A DNA stretch of 64,000 nucleotides from Deltaproteobacteria bacterium (GTDB lineage Bacteria > Desulfobacterota > Desulfuromonadia > Desulfuromonadales > Geopsychrobacteraceae), in contig JAJRQI010000061.1 of NCBI GenBank assembly GCA_024280335.1, forward strand, positions 62,001 to 126,000, written 5' to 3'. The notes under the pieces are model-generated. The model saw only the letters and a program-made list of their open reading frames with translations, searched no databases and was not told the DNA's origin. Position numbers and translations under genes: made by a program. This document shows, one piece after another, positions 27,569 to 36,915 of the stretch. The stretch's first letter is position 1. Each line of letters starts with the position of its first letter.

Positions 27569-27916
27569 ATGAAAAAACTTGCCCAAACATTCAAGGCGCT
27601 CTCCGACGAAACCCGTCTGCGCATATTGGCGTTGCTGACCCAGGGAGAACTTTGTGTCTGTGACCTGATGGCGGTCCTACAACTACCACAATCGACCGTT
27701 TCACGCCATCTCGCTTATTTGCGCAACACCGGTCTGATTGATGACCGACGAGAAGGGATCTGGATGTATTACCGCCTAGAAAATTCGCGACAGATTGTCG
27801 ATGAGAAGTCCTGGCAAAGCCTGCTGGCACAGATGTTACTGCAGCAACAAGCAGAAACTGATCTGGCTGAACTGAAGCAGTACCTTGCACACAAAGACGC
27901 TGCAAGTTGCCGGTGA
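27569..27916 (+). CDS. arsR: ArsR-family arsenic-responsive repressor (ArsR2)
   Basis: A 115-residue ArsR/SmtB repressor of the classical type: LSDETRLRILALL, the As(III) site ELCVCDLM with Cys29 and Cys31, recognition helix LPQSTVSRHLAYLRNTGLI, and wing DRREGIWMYYRL. Its sequence differs clearly from ArsR1, and it is flanked by a different operator family (TATCCGC-N4-GCGGATA) on both sides. It should control the GAPDH-arsJ-acr3 genes downstream and perhaps arrXSR. Confidence 0.95.
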   Translation: MKKLAQTFKALSDETRLRILALLTQGELCVCDLMAVLQLPQSTVSRHLAYLRNTGLIDDRREGIWMYYRLENSRQIVDEKSWQSLLAQMLLQQQAETDLAELKQYLAHKDAASCR

Positions 27917-27933
27917 TTTTTTTGTCGAACTCA

Positions 27934-27951
27934 TATCCGCTCATGCGGATA
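27934..27951. promoter_or_regulatory. ArsR2 operator upstream of GAPDH-arsJ-acr3
   Basis: TATCCGC-TCAT-GCGGATA is a perfect 7-4-7 inverted repeat 18 bp after the arsR2 stop. The same half-site occurs at 27541-27558. It is well placed to repress an internal promoter for the GAPDH-arsJ-acr3 part. Confidence 0.75.
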
Positions 27952-28021
27952 GCCAATTTAAGATTAGGTCGGGCAAGACTCTTTTGATTGTTTGTAAAAA
28001 CAAGACGTTTCTCCAATAAAC

Positions 28022-28090
28022 TACCCCGCAGCAAGCTACGGGGTATCAACAGCCTGCAACCTTTGCTTAGTCGCGCAGCAAGCTGCGGGG
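28022..28090. repeat. Two REP-like palindromes sharing the core GCAGCAAGCT
   Basis: Unit one (28022-28045) is TACCCCG-N10-CGGGGTA; unit two (28074-28087) is CGCAGC-AA-GCTGCG followed by GGG. Both share GCAGCAAGCT and lie in the 208-bp leader before the GAPDH gene. They may be dispersed palindromic repeats or mRNA hairpins. Confidence 0.6.
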
Positions 28091-28124
28091 AATAAAACCC
28101 AACTTTTGATTAAAAGGGAAGTAG

Positions 28125-29132
28125 ATGAGTATTCGTATCGGCATCAACGGCTTCGGCCGCATGGGTCGGCTGGCACTGCGTGCTGCCATAGATTGGCCGG
28201 AGTTTGATATTGTCCATATCAATGAAATCAAGGGCGGGGTGGACTGTGCCGCGCATCTGCTCGAATTCGATTCGGTGCATGGTCGCTGGCAGCGGCAGAT
28301 AGAAAGTGCTGACGGTGCACTGCTGATCGACGGAAAAAGGCTCTCTTTTAGTGAAGAGAAGCATCCTGCTGGCGTGCCCTGGAATGAAATGGGCGTCGAT
28401 GTCGTTATCGAAGCGACCGGCAAGTTCCGCACTGCCGAGCTGCTGCAGCCCTATTTTGATCGCGGGGTAAAAAAGGTGATTGTTGCCGCGCCGGTTAAAC
28501 AGGGGGCGCTGAATATCGTCATGGGGGTCAATGACCATCTGTACGATCCGGCTGAACATCACCTGCTGACCGCCGCCAGTTGCACCACCAACTGTCTGGC
28601 TCCGGTGGTGAAGGTGCTGCACGAAAAGATCGGCATCGAGCATGGGGTGATTACCACCATCCATGATGCGACCAATACCCAGGTGGTGATCGATGCTCCG
28701 CACAAGGATCTGCGGCGGGCGCGGGCAGCGAGTATGTCGCTGATTCCGACCACCACCGGCAGCGCCACCGCCATCACCCTGATCTACCCGGAGCTGCAAG
28801 GCAAGCTGAACGGCCACGCCATCCGGGTGCCGCTGTTGACCGGGTCACTGACCGATGCGGTCTTCGAAATGCAGCGTGAAGTGACCGCCGAAGAGGTCAA
28901 TCAGCTGTTTCATGAAGCGGCCGAAAGCTACCTGCAGGGGATTCTCGGCATTGAAGAACGGCCGCTGGTCTCCATCGATTTCAAGGGTGATCACCGCTCG
29001 GCAATCGTCGATGCGCCGAGCACCATGGTGGTTGACGGTACGCAACTCAAGGTGTTCATCTGGTACGACAATGAGATCGGTTACGCCCACCGGATGATGG
29101 AATTATGCAGAAAAGTGGCATTGTCGTTGTAG
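28125..29132 (+). CDS. Arsenic-island glyceraldehyde-3-phosphate dehydrogenase
   Basis: A 335-residue GAPDH with the NAD-binding start [18 protein letters not shown] and the active-site Cys153 in [11 protein letters not shown]. In ars operons next to arsJ this enzyme uses arsenate in place of phosphate to form unstable 1-arseno-3-phosphoglycerate, which ArsJ exports, giving arsenate detoxification without reduction. The immediate arsJ neighbour and the ArsR2 operator support this role over glycolysis. It is GAP1-like rather than the main gapA, which should lie elsewhere. Confidence 0.92.
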   Translation: MSIRIGINGFGRMGRLALRAAIDWPEFDIVHINEIKGGVDCAAHLLEFDSVHGRWQRQIESADGALLIDGKRLSFSEEKHPAGVPWNEMGVDVVIEATGKFRTAELLQPYFDRGVKKVIVAAPVKQGALNIVMGVNDHLYDPAEHHLLTAASCTTNCLAPVVKVLHEKIGIEHGVITTIHDATNTQVVIDAPHKDLRRARAASMSLIPTTTGSATAITLIYPELQGKLNGHAIRVPLLTGSLTDAVFEMQREVTAEEVNQLFHEAAESYLQGILGIEERPLVSIDFKGDHRSAIVDAPSTMVVDGTQLKVFIWYDNEIGYAHRMMELCRKVALSL

Positions 29133-29153
29133 GGGCGATCCGCTGGATCGCCC
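29133..29153 (+). repeat. Hairpin between GAPDH and arsJ
   Basis: GGGCGATCC-GCT-GGATCGCCC is a perfect 9-bp stem with a 3-base loop starting right after the stop codon. There is no T-run, so it may stabilise or process the mRNA rather than end it. Confidence 0.55.
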
Positions 29154-29187
29154 GCGCATATAGCAATGACCGAAGCGAGCGAACGTC

Positions 29188-30405
29188 ATGACAGATCTGC
29201 GTAACTACACCCTGGTCACCGCCGCCTACTGGGGTTTCACCCTGACCGACGGCGCGCTGCGGATGCTGGTGTTGCTGCACTTCCATCAGCTCGGCTACTC
29301 ACCGGTGCAGATCGCCTTTCTGTTTCTGCTCTATGAGTTCTTTGGTGTTGTTACTAATCTGATCGGCGGCTGGATCGGTTCTCAGCTGGGGTTGAAAGTC
29401 ACCCTGTTCGCCGGCTTGACACTCCAGGTTATCGCGCTTGGCGCGTTGGCGCTACTCGATCCGAGCTGGCCGGTGCTCCTTTCGGTCGGCTACGTGATGG
29501 GCTGGCAGGCGCTGTCGGGGATCGCTAAAGATCTGACCAAGATGAGCAGCAAAAGCGCCATCAAGGTGTTGATTCCACGGGATGCCGACAGTCTGCTGTT
29601 TAAATGGGTGGCACTGCTGACCGGCTCGAAGAACGCTCTCAAAGGGCTGGGTTTCTTTCTCGGCGGGCTGCTGCTGTCGACCGTCGGTTTTCGCGCCGCT
29701 TTACTGCTGCTGGCCGCCGGCCTGGCGCTGGTGCTGCTGGCCTCACTGATTTTGCTGCCGCGCGAGATCGGCATGGCGCAGAAAATAATCAAATTCAGCG
29801 CGATCCTCTCGAAAAGTCGACAGATCAATCTGCTTGCGGCAGCACGGCTGTTTCTGTTCGGCTCGCGGGATATCTGGTTCGTCGTCGGCCTGCCGGTTTT
29901 CCTCTCCGCCAGCCTTGGTTGGAGCCACACTGAAGTCGGCGGTTTTTTTGCCCTCTGGGTGATCGGTTACGGCGGCGTGCAGGCGTTTACGCCCCGCTTG
30001 CTGAAAAGCGCCCTCGGCGGCGGTACCCCGCGCGGTGGCACCGCCAGCACCGGAGCCTTTGCTCTGGCTGGATTGACCGCGCTGATCGCCGTCGGCGTGA
30101 CCCTGGAGCTTTCTCCCTGGTTGACCGTGGTCGCCGGGCTGGCGCTGTTCGGGTTGATCTTCGCCGTCAACTCCTCGGTGCATTCCTACCTGATCCTCGC
30201 TTACACCGAGGCTGACGACGCTGCTCTCAATGTCGGCTTCTACTACATGGCCAACGCCGCCGGAAGGCTGGTCGGGACCCTGCTGTCGGGGATCGTTTTT
30301 CAATTGTCCGGGCTGGTCGGCTGTCTCTGGATGTCGGCCGTATTCGTGCTGCTGGCCGGGGGGATCTCTTTACGTTTGCCGGCTGGCTTGCAGCGCTCAG
30401 AATAA
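29188..30405 (+). CDS. arsJ: ArsJ, organoarsenical (1-arseno-3-phosphoglycerate) MFS exporter
   Basis: A 405-residue major-facilitator protein with about 11-12 membrane segments. It starts with the ArsJ-typical YTLVTAAYWGFTLTDGALRM and holds GYVMGWQALSGIAKDLTKMS, SKSAIKVLIP and ALLTGSKNALKGLGFFLGG. ArsJ exports the arsenate ester made by GAPDH, which then breaks down to arsenate outside. Its place between GAPDH and acr3 fits. The start ATG 29188 has a weak ribosome site. Confidence 0.93.
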   Translation: MTDLRNYTLVTAAYWGFTLTDGALRMLVLLHFHQLGYSPVQIAFLFLLYEFFGVVTNLIGGWIGSQLGLKVTLFAGLTLQVIALGALALLDPSWPVLLSVGYVMGWQALSGIAKDLTKMSSKSAIKVLIPRDADSLLFKWVALLTGSKNALKGLGFFLGGLLLSTVGFRAALLLLAAGLALVLLASLILLPREIGMAQKIIKFSAILSKSRQINLLAAARLFLFGSRDIWFVVGLPVFLSASLGWSHTEVGGFFALWVIGYGGVQAFTPRLLKSALGGGTPRGGTASTGAFALAGLTALIAVGVTLELSPWLTVVAGLALFGLIFAVNSSVHSYLILAYTEADDAALNVGFYYMANAAGRLVGTLLSGIVFQLSGLVGCLWMSAVFVLLAGGISLRLPAGLQRSE

Positions 30406-30433
30406 GTTTCAGGTGAATTAAGGAGGTGGTTTG

Positions 30434-31492
30434 ATGAGTACAGGACTGACCAAAAAACTCTCATTTCTCGACCGTTACCTGACCCTGTGGATCTTTCTCG
30501 CCATGTTCATCGGCGTCGGAACCGGCTGGCTGTTCCCCGGCATCAAGGATGTCGTCAATGCATTTTCCGTCGGCACCACCAATATCCCGATCGCCATCGG
30601 CCTGATCCTGATGATGTATCCGCCACTGGCCAAGGTGCGTTACGAAGAGCTGGGCGAGGTTTTTCAGAACAGGAAAATCCTCGGCATCTCGCTGCTGCAG
30701 AACTGGGTCATCGGGCCAGTGCTGATGTTCATCCTCGCGATTGTTTTTCTGGGCAATTATCCGGAATATATGGTCGGTTTGATCATGATCGGCCTGGCGC
30801 GTTGCATCGCCATGGTTATTGTCTGGAATGATCTGGCCAAGGGGAACAGCGAATATTGTGCCGGGCTGATCGCCTTCAACTCGGTTTTTCAGGTACTTTT
30901 CTACTCGGTCTACGCCTGGTTCTTTGTCAGTGTGCTACCGCCGCTGTTCGGCCTGCAGGGGGCAGTGGTCGAGGTCTCCATCGGCCAGATCGCCAAGAGC
31001 GTCGCCATCTATCTCGGAATTCCCTTTGTCGCCGGAATGTTGACCCGCTTTACGCTGGTCAGGTCGAAAGGGCGCGACTGGTACGAGCAGAATTTCATCC
31101 CCAAAATCAGTCCGATTACCCTGATTTCACTGCTGTTCACGATTGTGGTCATGTTCAGTCTCAAGGGAGAGCTGATCGTCTCGATTCCGCTCGACGTAGT
31201 GCGGATCGCTATCCCGCTGCTGATCTATTTTGTGCTGATGTTTCTGGTCAGTTTCTGGATGGGAGTCAAGGTGGGGGCCGATTATTCCAAAACCGCGACG
31301 GTCGCCTTCACCGCTTCCGGCAACAATTTTGAACTGGCGATTGCCGTGGCGGTCGCGGTGTTCGGACTCGATTCCGCCGTCGCCTTCACCGCAGTCATCG
31401 GCCCGCTGGTTGAAGTGCCGGCACTGATCGGTCTGGTCAATGTGTCCTTATGGCTGCAGAAGAGATATTTTGCCGAGTCGGCAGGCACCTGA
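30434..31492 (+). CDS. acr3: Arsenite efflux permease Acr3
   Basis: A 352-residue, ten-helix arsenite/H+ antiporter. The start is ATG 30434, seven bases after AGGAGG; a TTG at 30431 is less likely. It has [38 protein letters not shown], the conserved Cys in [18 protein letters not shown] and the Glu-containing [14 protein letters not shown]. It removes the As(III) made by ArrAB or by any cytoplasmic reductase and is the last gene of the ArsR2-controlled group. Confidence 0.95.
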   Translation: MSTGLTKKLSFLDRYLTLWIFLAMFIGVGTGWLFPGIKDVVNAFSVGTTNIPIAIGLILMMYPPLAKVRYEELGEVFQNRKILGISLLQNWVIGPVLMFILAIVFLGNYPEYMVGLIMIGLARCIAMVIVWNDLAKGNSEYCAGLIAFNSVFQVLFYSVYAWFFVSVLPPLFGLQGAVVEVSIGQIAKSVAIYLGIPFVAGMLTRFTLVRSKGRDWYEQNFIPKISPITLISLLFTIVVMFSLKGELIVSIPLDVVRIAIPLLIYFVLMFLVSFWMGVKVGADYSKTATVAFTASGNNFELAIAVAVAVFGLDSAVAFTAVIGPLVEVPALIGLVNVSLWLQKRYFAESAGT

Positions 31493-31499
31493 CGTAGGT

Positions 31500-31982
31500 T
31501 CAAATAGCGACGCTCACCAAGGTCGGTTCGAGTATTTTGACGAGCACCGCAGGTTCGATTTCGACCAGCAATCCGCGTCGTCCGCCATTGATGCAGAGTT
31601 TCTCCAGCTTCAAGATCGATTCCTCCAGGTAGACTGGCAGATTCTGTTTGCTGCCAAAGGGAGAAATGCCGCCGGTTTGGTAGCCGGTCAGGCGCTCCGC
31701 TTTTTCTGCTGGACAGGGAGTGATCTGCTTAACCTTCAGCTGGCGGGCCAGATGTTTGACGGAGACCTCACAACTGCCGTGCATCAGGATGATCAGCGGT
31801 TGCCCTTGATCCGTTTCCAACACCAGGGTTTTGATGATCATAAACTCATCCACATCCAGCTCGCGGGCGCTGGTTTTGGTGCCGCCTTTCTCTTCATATT
31901 TATAGGGCCGCAGAACAAATCTGATTTTGTGCTTTTTCAGCTCCCGGATTGCTTGCGTTGCCGGGATTTTTTGTTTCGCCAT
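31500..31982 (-). CDS. ybaK: YbaK/EbsC-type Cys-tRNA(Pro) deacylase
   Basis: A 160-residue trans-editing protein that hydrolyses mischarged Cys-tRNA(Pro). The motifs are KIPATQAIRELKKHKI, FMIIKTLVLE with the conserved catalytic-site Lys, and GYQTGGISPFG. The length is typical. It converges on acr3 with only a few bases between and is not obviously part of the arsenic functions. Confidence 0.92.
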   Translation of the reverse strand: MAKQKIPATQAIRELKKHKIRFVLRPYKYEEKGGTKTSARELDVDEFMIIKTLVLETDQGQPLIILMHGSCEVSVKHLARQLKVKQITPCPAEKAERLTGYQTGGISPFGSKQNLPVYLEESILKLEKLCINGGRRGLLVEIEPAVLVKILEPTLVSVAI

Positions 31983-31999
31983 GGGTGAGTTTCTCCAGA

Positions 32000-32725
32000 T
32001 CAGCGCAGCAGCCAGGAAATCGGAATGAAAATAAGGCTGACTGCGGTCAGCAGGCAGCAGAGGTAGGCAGCTCCTTTAAAGAGATTTTCGGTTTTTCGCT
32101 GATCGCGGATGCTGATCGGCATGATCCAGCCCAGACCGACACCGGCGAGCGCACCGCCTAAGTGGGCGGCATTATCGGCACCGATGACAAAGCCGAACAC
32201 AAACGCCATCATCGCCCATTGAAACATGAAATTGCGCCGCTGGATGCCGAGGCTGCCGCCGACCCGGTGGTAGAAGCTGATCGAAAAACCGATCATGCCG
32301 AAGATCGCGCCGGAGGCCCCGACCACCGGGGTGCTCGGGTGCCAGAACAGTCCGGCGAGCGTGGCGATCAGCGCAGAAAACGTGTAGAGGGTCATCAATC
32401 GGGTCCAGCCGATTTCCGACTCGAGCAAGGGGCCGACCTGATAGAGGACCATCATGTTGAAGCCGAGGTGAATAATGCCGCCATGCGTGTAGGCGTAGGT
32501 GAGACAGCGCCACCATTCACCATTGTTCAGCACCAGCGGCCAGTATTGAGCGCCCCAATGAACCAGCAATTGTGTCGGAGGACTGAAAATGGCGCTCATT
32601 CCCAAGCCGATGACGGTACCGTGCAGGACCGTCAGGGTAAAGAGAATCAGGTTTGCATAGATCAGAATATGGACCAGTGAATACCCCTGTAGCCGGTTGC
32701 GCAGAAAGAATTTTTGAGCGTTCAA
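32000..32725 (-). CDS. Rhomboid-family intramembrane serine protease
   Basis: A 241-residue protein with about six membrane helices. The catalytic Ser is in VVGASGAIFGMIGF and the His in NAAHLGGALAGVGLG; HGGIIHLGFNMMVLYQVG has the usual L4-side His and Asn. It cleaves membrane proteins in the bilayer. It lies 18 bp from ybaK on the same strand and may share a transcript. Substrates are unknown. Confidence 0.93.
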   Translation of the reverse strand: MNAQKFFLRNRLQGYSLVHILIYANLILFTLTVLHGTVIGLGMSAIFSPPTQLLVHWGAQYWPLVLNNGEWWRCLTYAYTHGGIIHLGFNMMVLYQVGPLLESEIGWTRLMTLYTFSALIATLAGLFWHPSTPVVGASGAIFGMIGFSISFYHRVGGSLGIQRRNFMFQWAMMAFVFGFVIGADNAAHLGGALAGVGLGWIMPISIRDQRKTENLFKGAAYLCCLLTAVSLIFIPISWLLR

Positions 32726-32862
32726 GATTGACTCCTGTCAATTGAGGAAATTTTTGCTAAATTAACGCAGAAAAAAACATCCGGCAAGTCATGTCGACAG
32801 AATTATAATGGCATAATTACCTGGCAGGATCTTTCTATACATTCAGGAATGAAGGAGTTTGA

Positions 32863-33327
32863 ATGAAAAGGTTGTTGTTCGGTACCAAGGGGTACCAATG
32901 GTTTGAACTTGTGATGGTTGCTGCCTTGACCCTGATGGTCTCTATTTCGGTCGTAATGACGATGATCCATGCCGGGTATGAGCTTTATCTTGTCATGGGT
33001 GGTGGGCTGCAAGACTTTGGGCATGACCAGTTTGTGACCGTCTTCGGCGCCTTCATGACGGTGCTTATCGCCCTGGAATTCAATCACACGGTGTTGCCGG
33101 AGATTTCCAGCGGCACCCCGGTAGTCAAGGTTCGCGCGGTTATTCTGGTGGCACTGCTGGCACTGGCGCGAAAACTGGTGCTGGTCGATTATCATCAGGA
33201 AGAGTACACTTCGCTGATCGGATTGGGGGTGCTGGTGCTGGCTGCGACCGCTGCCTACTGGGTGGTGCGAAAAGATGAACTGGAGCAACATCGAGAAAAG
33301 CAGCAGGGGACGGCCGAAGAGGATTGA
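32863..33327 (+). CDS. psiE: PsiE-family phosphate-starvation-inducible membrane protein
   Basis: A 154-residue protein with four membrane helices and a charged tail. The core IALEFNHTVLPE and VRAVILVALLALARKLVLVD are characteristic of PsiE. Its function is unknown; in enterobacteria it is phosphate-regulated. No clear Pho box is visible upstream, though a TATAAT lies near 32811. It ends in a shared terminator opposite hflC. Confidence 0.85.
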   Translation: MKRLLFGTKGYQWFELVMVAALTLMVSISVVMTMIHAGYELYLVMGGGLQDFGHDQFVTVFGAFMTVLIALEFNHTVLPEISSGTPVVKVRAVILVALLALARKLVLVDYHQEEYTSLIGLGVLVLAATAAYWVVRKDELEQHREKQQGTAEED

Positions 33328-33353
33328 GTTCGGCGGCTGACAAAAGGGTGAAA

Positions 33354-33390
33354 AAAACGGGTTCTCCAGAGCGATGGGAGAACCCGTTTT
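33354..33390. terminator. Bidirectional terminator between psiE and hflC
   Basis: A 14-bp perfect stem, AAAACGGGTTCTCC against GGAGAACCCGTTTT, with a 9-base loop. A-runs and T-runs flank both sides, so it can end both convergent transcripts. Confidence 0.92.
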
Positions 33391-33412
33391 CAGTTGTGAG
33401 TGCTGTGGCTGG

Positions 33413-34336
33413 TTATTTTGCCGATTTCAGATATTTGAAATAATCGGAATCGGTTGAAATAACCAGTCGGCCATTCTTGTTAATGGTTTTTTTGTACGAT
33501 GCGAGGGTGCGTAAAAAGGCGTAGAAGTCCTTGTCCTGATTGTAGGCGTTGGCATAAATCGATGCGGCTTCGGCATCGGCGGCGCCCCGGATTTCCAGCG
33601 CCTTGCGGTAGGCTTCAGAGCTGATCTCCTTCAGCTCGCGCTGCATTTTACCGAGGGTCTCGGCTTTTTCCCCTTCACCCTCGGAACGGTACTGGGCGGC
33701 GACTTTTTTCCGTTCGTTGATCATCCGCTCGTAAACCCGGGTACGCACCTGCTCGACGTAGTTGATCCGCTTGATCTGTACATCGAGCAGCTCGATGCCG
33801 TATTCTGGAGTGCTGGACTGAGCTTCTTTCAGAATCCCGGCCATGATCTCCTCGCGGCCGACCAGCTGATCCTTGGGGATTGCCACGCCATCGACCTCAA
33901 AGCGCTCATCCGGCTGGCCGATATAATCGCTGCCGCGTACCAGCTCTACCAGCAGGCGGTTGGAGACGGCATCGCGGACCACCGAATCGATAATATCATC
34001 GAGCCGGCCCATTGCGCCCCGTTCGGTGGCAACACTGGTGTAAAACAGCAGCGGGTCGGAAATCCGCCAGCGGGCGGTGGTATCGATCCAGATAAACTTT
34101 TTATCCTTGGTCGGGATCTGGTTCGGGTCGCCATCCCATTTAAGGATCCGTTTTTCAAAACGGTTAACATTTTGCACAAAGGGCAGCTTGAAATGCAATC
34201 CTCGGTTGACCACATCGCCGACCGGCTTGCCGAACTGGGTGACAATCGCCTGCTCGGCTTCGTTGACAACGTAGAGGCCGCCACGGGCGATAAGAAAGGT
34301 GACGAAAATCAGGGCAATAATAATCGGTGCTTTCAT
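33413..34336 (-). CDS. hflC: HflC, SPFH modulator of FtsH
   Basis: A 307-residue inner-membrane SPFH protein. A single N-terminal helix (IIIALIFVTFLIARGGLYVV) precedes the SPFH domain with EQAIVTQFGKPVGD, WRISDPLLFY and the helical GEGEKAETLGKMQRELKEISSEAYRKALEIRGAADAEAA-type region (positions about 190-240). HflC pairs with HflK as a large ring around FtsH. It overlaps hflK by four bases. Confidence 0.95.
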   Translation of the reverse strand: MKAPIIIALIFVTFLIARGGLYVVNEAEQAIVTQFGKPVGDVVNRGLHFKLPFVQNVNRFEKRILKWDGDPNQIPTKDKKFIWIDTTARWRISDPLLFYTSVATERGAMGRLDDIIDSVVRDAVSNRLLVELVRGSDYIGQPDERFEVDGVAIPKDQLVGREEIMAGILKEAQSSTPEYGIELLDVQIKRINYVEQVRTRVYERMINERKKVAAQYRSEGEGEKAETLGKMQRELKEISSEAYRKALEIRGAADAEAASIYANAYNQDKDFYAFLRTLASYKKTINKNGRLVISTDSDYFKYLKSAK

Positions 34337-35361
34337 TTGGCCCCCCCTTCCAGTGACTTGCGTAACGGCAGCAGCGGCAAGACGCCGATGTTTTTGTTAT
34401 CCATAATGTAGGTTTCTTCCAGGCGAGGCAGCACCTCTTCCAAGGTTTCCAGGTGGATACGCCGACGGGTGACCTCCGGAGCTTTTTTGTATTCCGTCAA
34501 CAACGCTAGAAAGCGGTTGGTTTCACCACGGGCCTTGTTGATCCGTTCCACGGCGTAACCTTCGGCTTCCTGCAGGGCACGTTTTGCCTCACCGCGAGCA
34601 CGTGGAACTTCGCGATTGAACTGTTCACGAGCCTGGAAAATCAAACTTTCTTTCTGCTGTTCCGCTTCGTTAACCTCGTTGAAGGCGTCTTTAACCGGGT
34701 CGGGCGGAGTCACGTCCTGAAATTTGACGGTGACGATCCGCACACCGATGTCATACTGGTTGAGGGTTTTCTGCAGGTTCAGCTCAATCTCGCTGGCCAG
34801 GGTCGCTCGCGCGGTAGTCAACACCTGGGTGACGTCGGCGTTGCCGATCGCCCTGCGGACCATCGCTTCGGCAATATCACGGATGGCCCCGACCGGGTCC
34901 TTGATATTGAAAATATACTTGAAAGGGTCGGCAACCTGGAACTGAACGATCCACTCGACATCGCTGACGTTCAGGTCACCGGTCAGGGTCAGCGATTCCT
35001 CTTCCAGGCCGCGCTTGCTGAAGGTGGTGCGAATGCCCGGTATAACTGTTCGATAGCCGAACTCCTCCTTAAGCACTCGACCGGTCGGCACCAGATAGAC
35101 CTGCTCGACACCGAAGGGGATTTTGAAATTCAGTCCCGGGTCTGCGAAGCTGACAAATTTCCCGAAGCGCAGTACCACTCCGGTTTCTTCAGTGTCAACT
35201 TCATAGAAGCTGCTGTAGCCGCCGATGACCAGCAGCAGAATCAGGATGACCACCGGGATAAGGCCTTTTTGCAGATTAAACTTGTTCTTCAGATGGTCGC
35301 GGATTTCGACAATCTTTTTTTCCAATTCGTCCCCGGAAGGACCACTTTGCCAATCTTGCAT
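34333..35361 (-). CDS. hflK: HflK, SPFH modulator of FtsH
   Basis: A 342-residue partner of HflC. An N-terminal cytoplasmic stretch leads to a membrane helix (GLIPVVILILLLVIGGYSSF), then VDTEETGVVLRFGKFV, WIVQFQVADPFKYIFNI and VKFQDVTPPDPVKDAFNEVNEAEQQ, all typical for HflK. The Gly-rich N-terminal region of enterobacterial HflK is missing, as in many relatives. It is the first gene of the hflKC operon. Confidence 0.95.
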   Translation of the reverse strand: MQDWQSGPSGDELEKKIVEIRDHLKNKFNLQKGLIPVVILILLLVIGGYSSFYEVDTEETGVVLRFGKFVSFADPGLNFKIPFGVEQVYLVPTGRVLKEEFGYRTVIPGIRTTFSKRGLEEESLTLTGDLNVSDVEWIVQFQVADPFKYIFNIKDPVGAIRDIAEAMVRRAIGNADVTQVLTTARATLASEIELNLQKTLNQYDIGVRIVTVKFQDVTPPDPVKDAFNEVNEAEQQKESLIFQAREQFNREVPRARGEAKRALQEAEGYAVERINKARGETNRFLALLTEYKKAPEVTRRRIHLETLEEVLPRLEETYIMDNKNIGVLPLLPLRKSLEGGAK

Positions 35362-35445
35362 TTTAACCTCATGTGGTTAGATGTTGGCTGAGCAAGCTAT
35401 TACAACAAGGTTATAACAGGTTTTCTTCGCTATGAAAGCAGTAAT

Positions 35446-36624
35446 CTAGAGTAGATCCTTCAGCCAGCCGATCGCGACAAAGGTGCCGACGGCTGAGCCG
35501 ATCGATGAAAAGAGGAAAACCAGCAAGACTCGGGCCAGCCGATTTTGCCACCAACCTTTCAGGGTCATCAGATCGTCGCCGACATGTTCCATGTCGCGGA
35601 CCGTCGGCGCAGCAACAAATGCCTGTACCGTGCCGGTTACAAAACCTGCGCCGATGGTCGGATTGAGCGAGGTGATCGGTGCAGCAACAAAGGCACTGAC
35701 AGCGGTGATCGGATGTCCCAGGGCCAAGAGTACCCCCAGGGCTGACAGCAGTCCATTGGCCAGCACCCAGGCTACCGCCGCATCTGCCAACTGATCCTGG
35801 TTGCCGAACAGAAATCCGCAGATAAACAGAACCACAACAACGCCTGGAATCAGCCAGGGCATTATTTTTGACAGGGTGGTTTTCGGCGGAATGAGGTTGA
35901 TCTCGGCAATGGTTTCAGGGGAGATCTCTTCGCCCTGCAATTGCTGGATGATTCCCGGCAGGTGGGCGGCACCGACCACGGCCATGACCTTTTCACCCGG
36001 CGCGTTACGGATATGGTAGGCCATGTGAATGTCTCGCTCATCGACCAGGATTTCCTTTACCGATGGCAGCAGTTTGCCCATCTCCTCAAGCATATTCGAC
36101 AAGGTGTCGCTTTCGCGCAGTCGGGACAGCTCTGCTTCGCCCAATTCCTGCTTTTCGAACAGACTGCCGAACAGCGCCGCCATTACTTTCATCTTGTGCC
36201 ACAATTTGGTCTTGCGCCAGACGCGCAGCAGGGTGGTGCGGATATTCCGGTCGATCAGTTCCACTTCCATCCCACGTTCTTCGGCATTTTGTGCTGCCGC
36301 GGCGAGTTCGGCACCCGGCTTGACGCCGGTGTGCATGCCCATCCTTTTCTGGTAGGAGGAGAGCGCCAGGTTGACCAGGAGGAAAGGGATCTGCCCCTTC
36401 TTGATCACTTCTTTCAGATTGAGCGATTCCCAGCCCTGCTGATTGATCAGCGACTGGTAGCGTTGTGAATCCAACTCTACACAGACACAATCGGGGCGTA
36501 ACTCATCGATGGCGCGGATGACCGTGTCGACCGATTCTTGTGAGATGTGGGCGGTGCCGACCAGGATGATTTCTTTATCGTCTACCTGCAGGCGGGTGTA
36601 ATCACTAAAAACGTCTTCTTGCAT
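35446..36624 (-). CDS. TraB/PrgY (Tiki/EreA-ChaN-like) family membrane protein
   Basis: A 392-residue protein. The N-terminal ~240 residues form a TraB domain with GTAHIS, VCVELDSQRY and VVGAAHLPGI, the paired GxxH motifs and Glu of the family's possible metalloprotease site. The C-terminal part has about four membrane helices (IMPWLIPGVVVVLFICGFLFG and others). PrgY in Enterococcus inactivates a peptide pheromone, but the role in proteobacteria is not known. It stands 84 bp upstream of hflK on the same strand. Confidence 0.88.
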   Translation of the reverse strand: MQEDVFSDYTRLQVDDKEIILVGTAHISQESVDTVIRAIDELRPDCVCVELDSQRYQSLINQQGWESLNLKEVIKKGQIPFLLVNLALSSYQKRMGMHTGVKPGAELAAAAQNAEERGMEVELIDRNIRTTLLRVWRKTKLWHKMKVMAALFGSLFEKQELGEAELSRLRESDTLSNMLEEMGKLLPSVKEILVDERDIHMAYHIRNAPGEKVMAVVGAAHLPGIIQQLQGEEISPETIAEINLIPPKTTLSKIMPWLIPGVVVVLFICGFLFGNQDQLADAAVAWVLANGLLSALGVLLALGHPITAVSAFVAAPITSLNPTIGAGFVTGTVQAFVAAPTVRDMEHVGDDLMTLKGWWQNRLARVLLVFLFSSIGSAVGTFVAIGWLKDLL

Positions 36625-36880
36625 CGGGGTTCAACCCTCCGGGAACATAGTCCTGGATCCGTGAGTAAACGGTGGAGAAAGAGTGCAAGTGCTTGGATTG
36701 AATAAGTGTTTCAAAAATTCTTAGCTTCACCCAAAGGTTAAGCGGTGATTTTTGGGACGCTTAGGCAATTCAATGACTTGTGCTATTTGCCAGCGGATAC
36801 TCACGGATTTAGGATAGTTGATAATCAGCGCGCAAGTCTAGCACAGTGAGAATTGGGGGGGTACAGATAAAGGGGGTTGG
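36625..36880. other. Intergenic region without recognised gene
   Basis: About 255 bp between the TraB-family start and the terminator of the RNA gene. It should contain the promoter of the TraB-family gene. No convincing ORF or hairpin was found. Confidence 0.5.
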
Positions 36881-36887
36881 AAAAGAG

Positions 36888-36915
36888 AAAAGGCACCTGA
36901 AAAAGATGCCTTTTG
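36888..36915 (-). terminator. Terminator of the structured RNA gene
   Basis: AAAAGGCA and TGCCTTTT form an 8-bp stem with a loop of about 12 bases; on the minus strand a pyrimidine-rich CTCTTTT follows. It is nine bases past the closing stem of the RNA. Confidence 0.8.
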
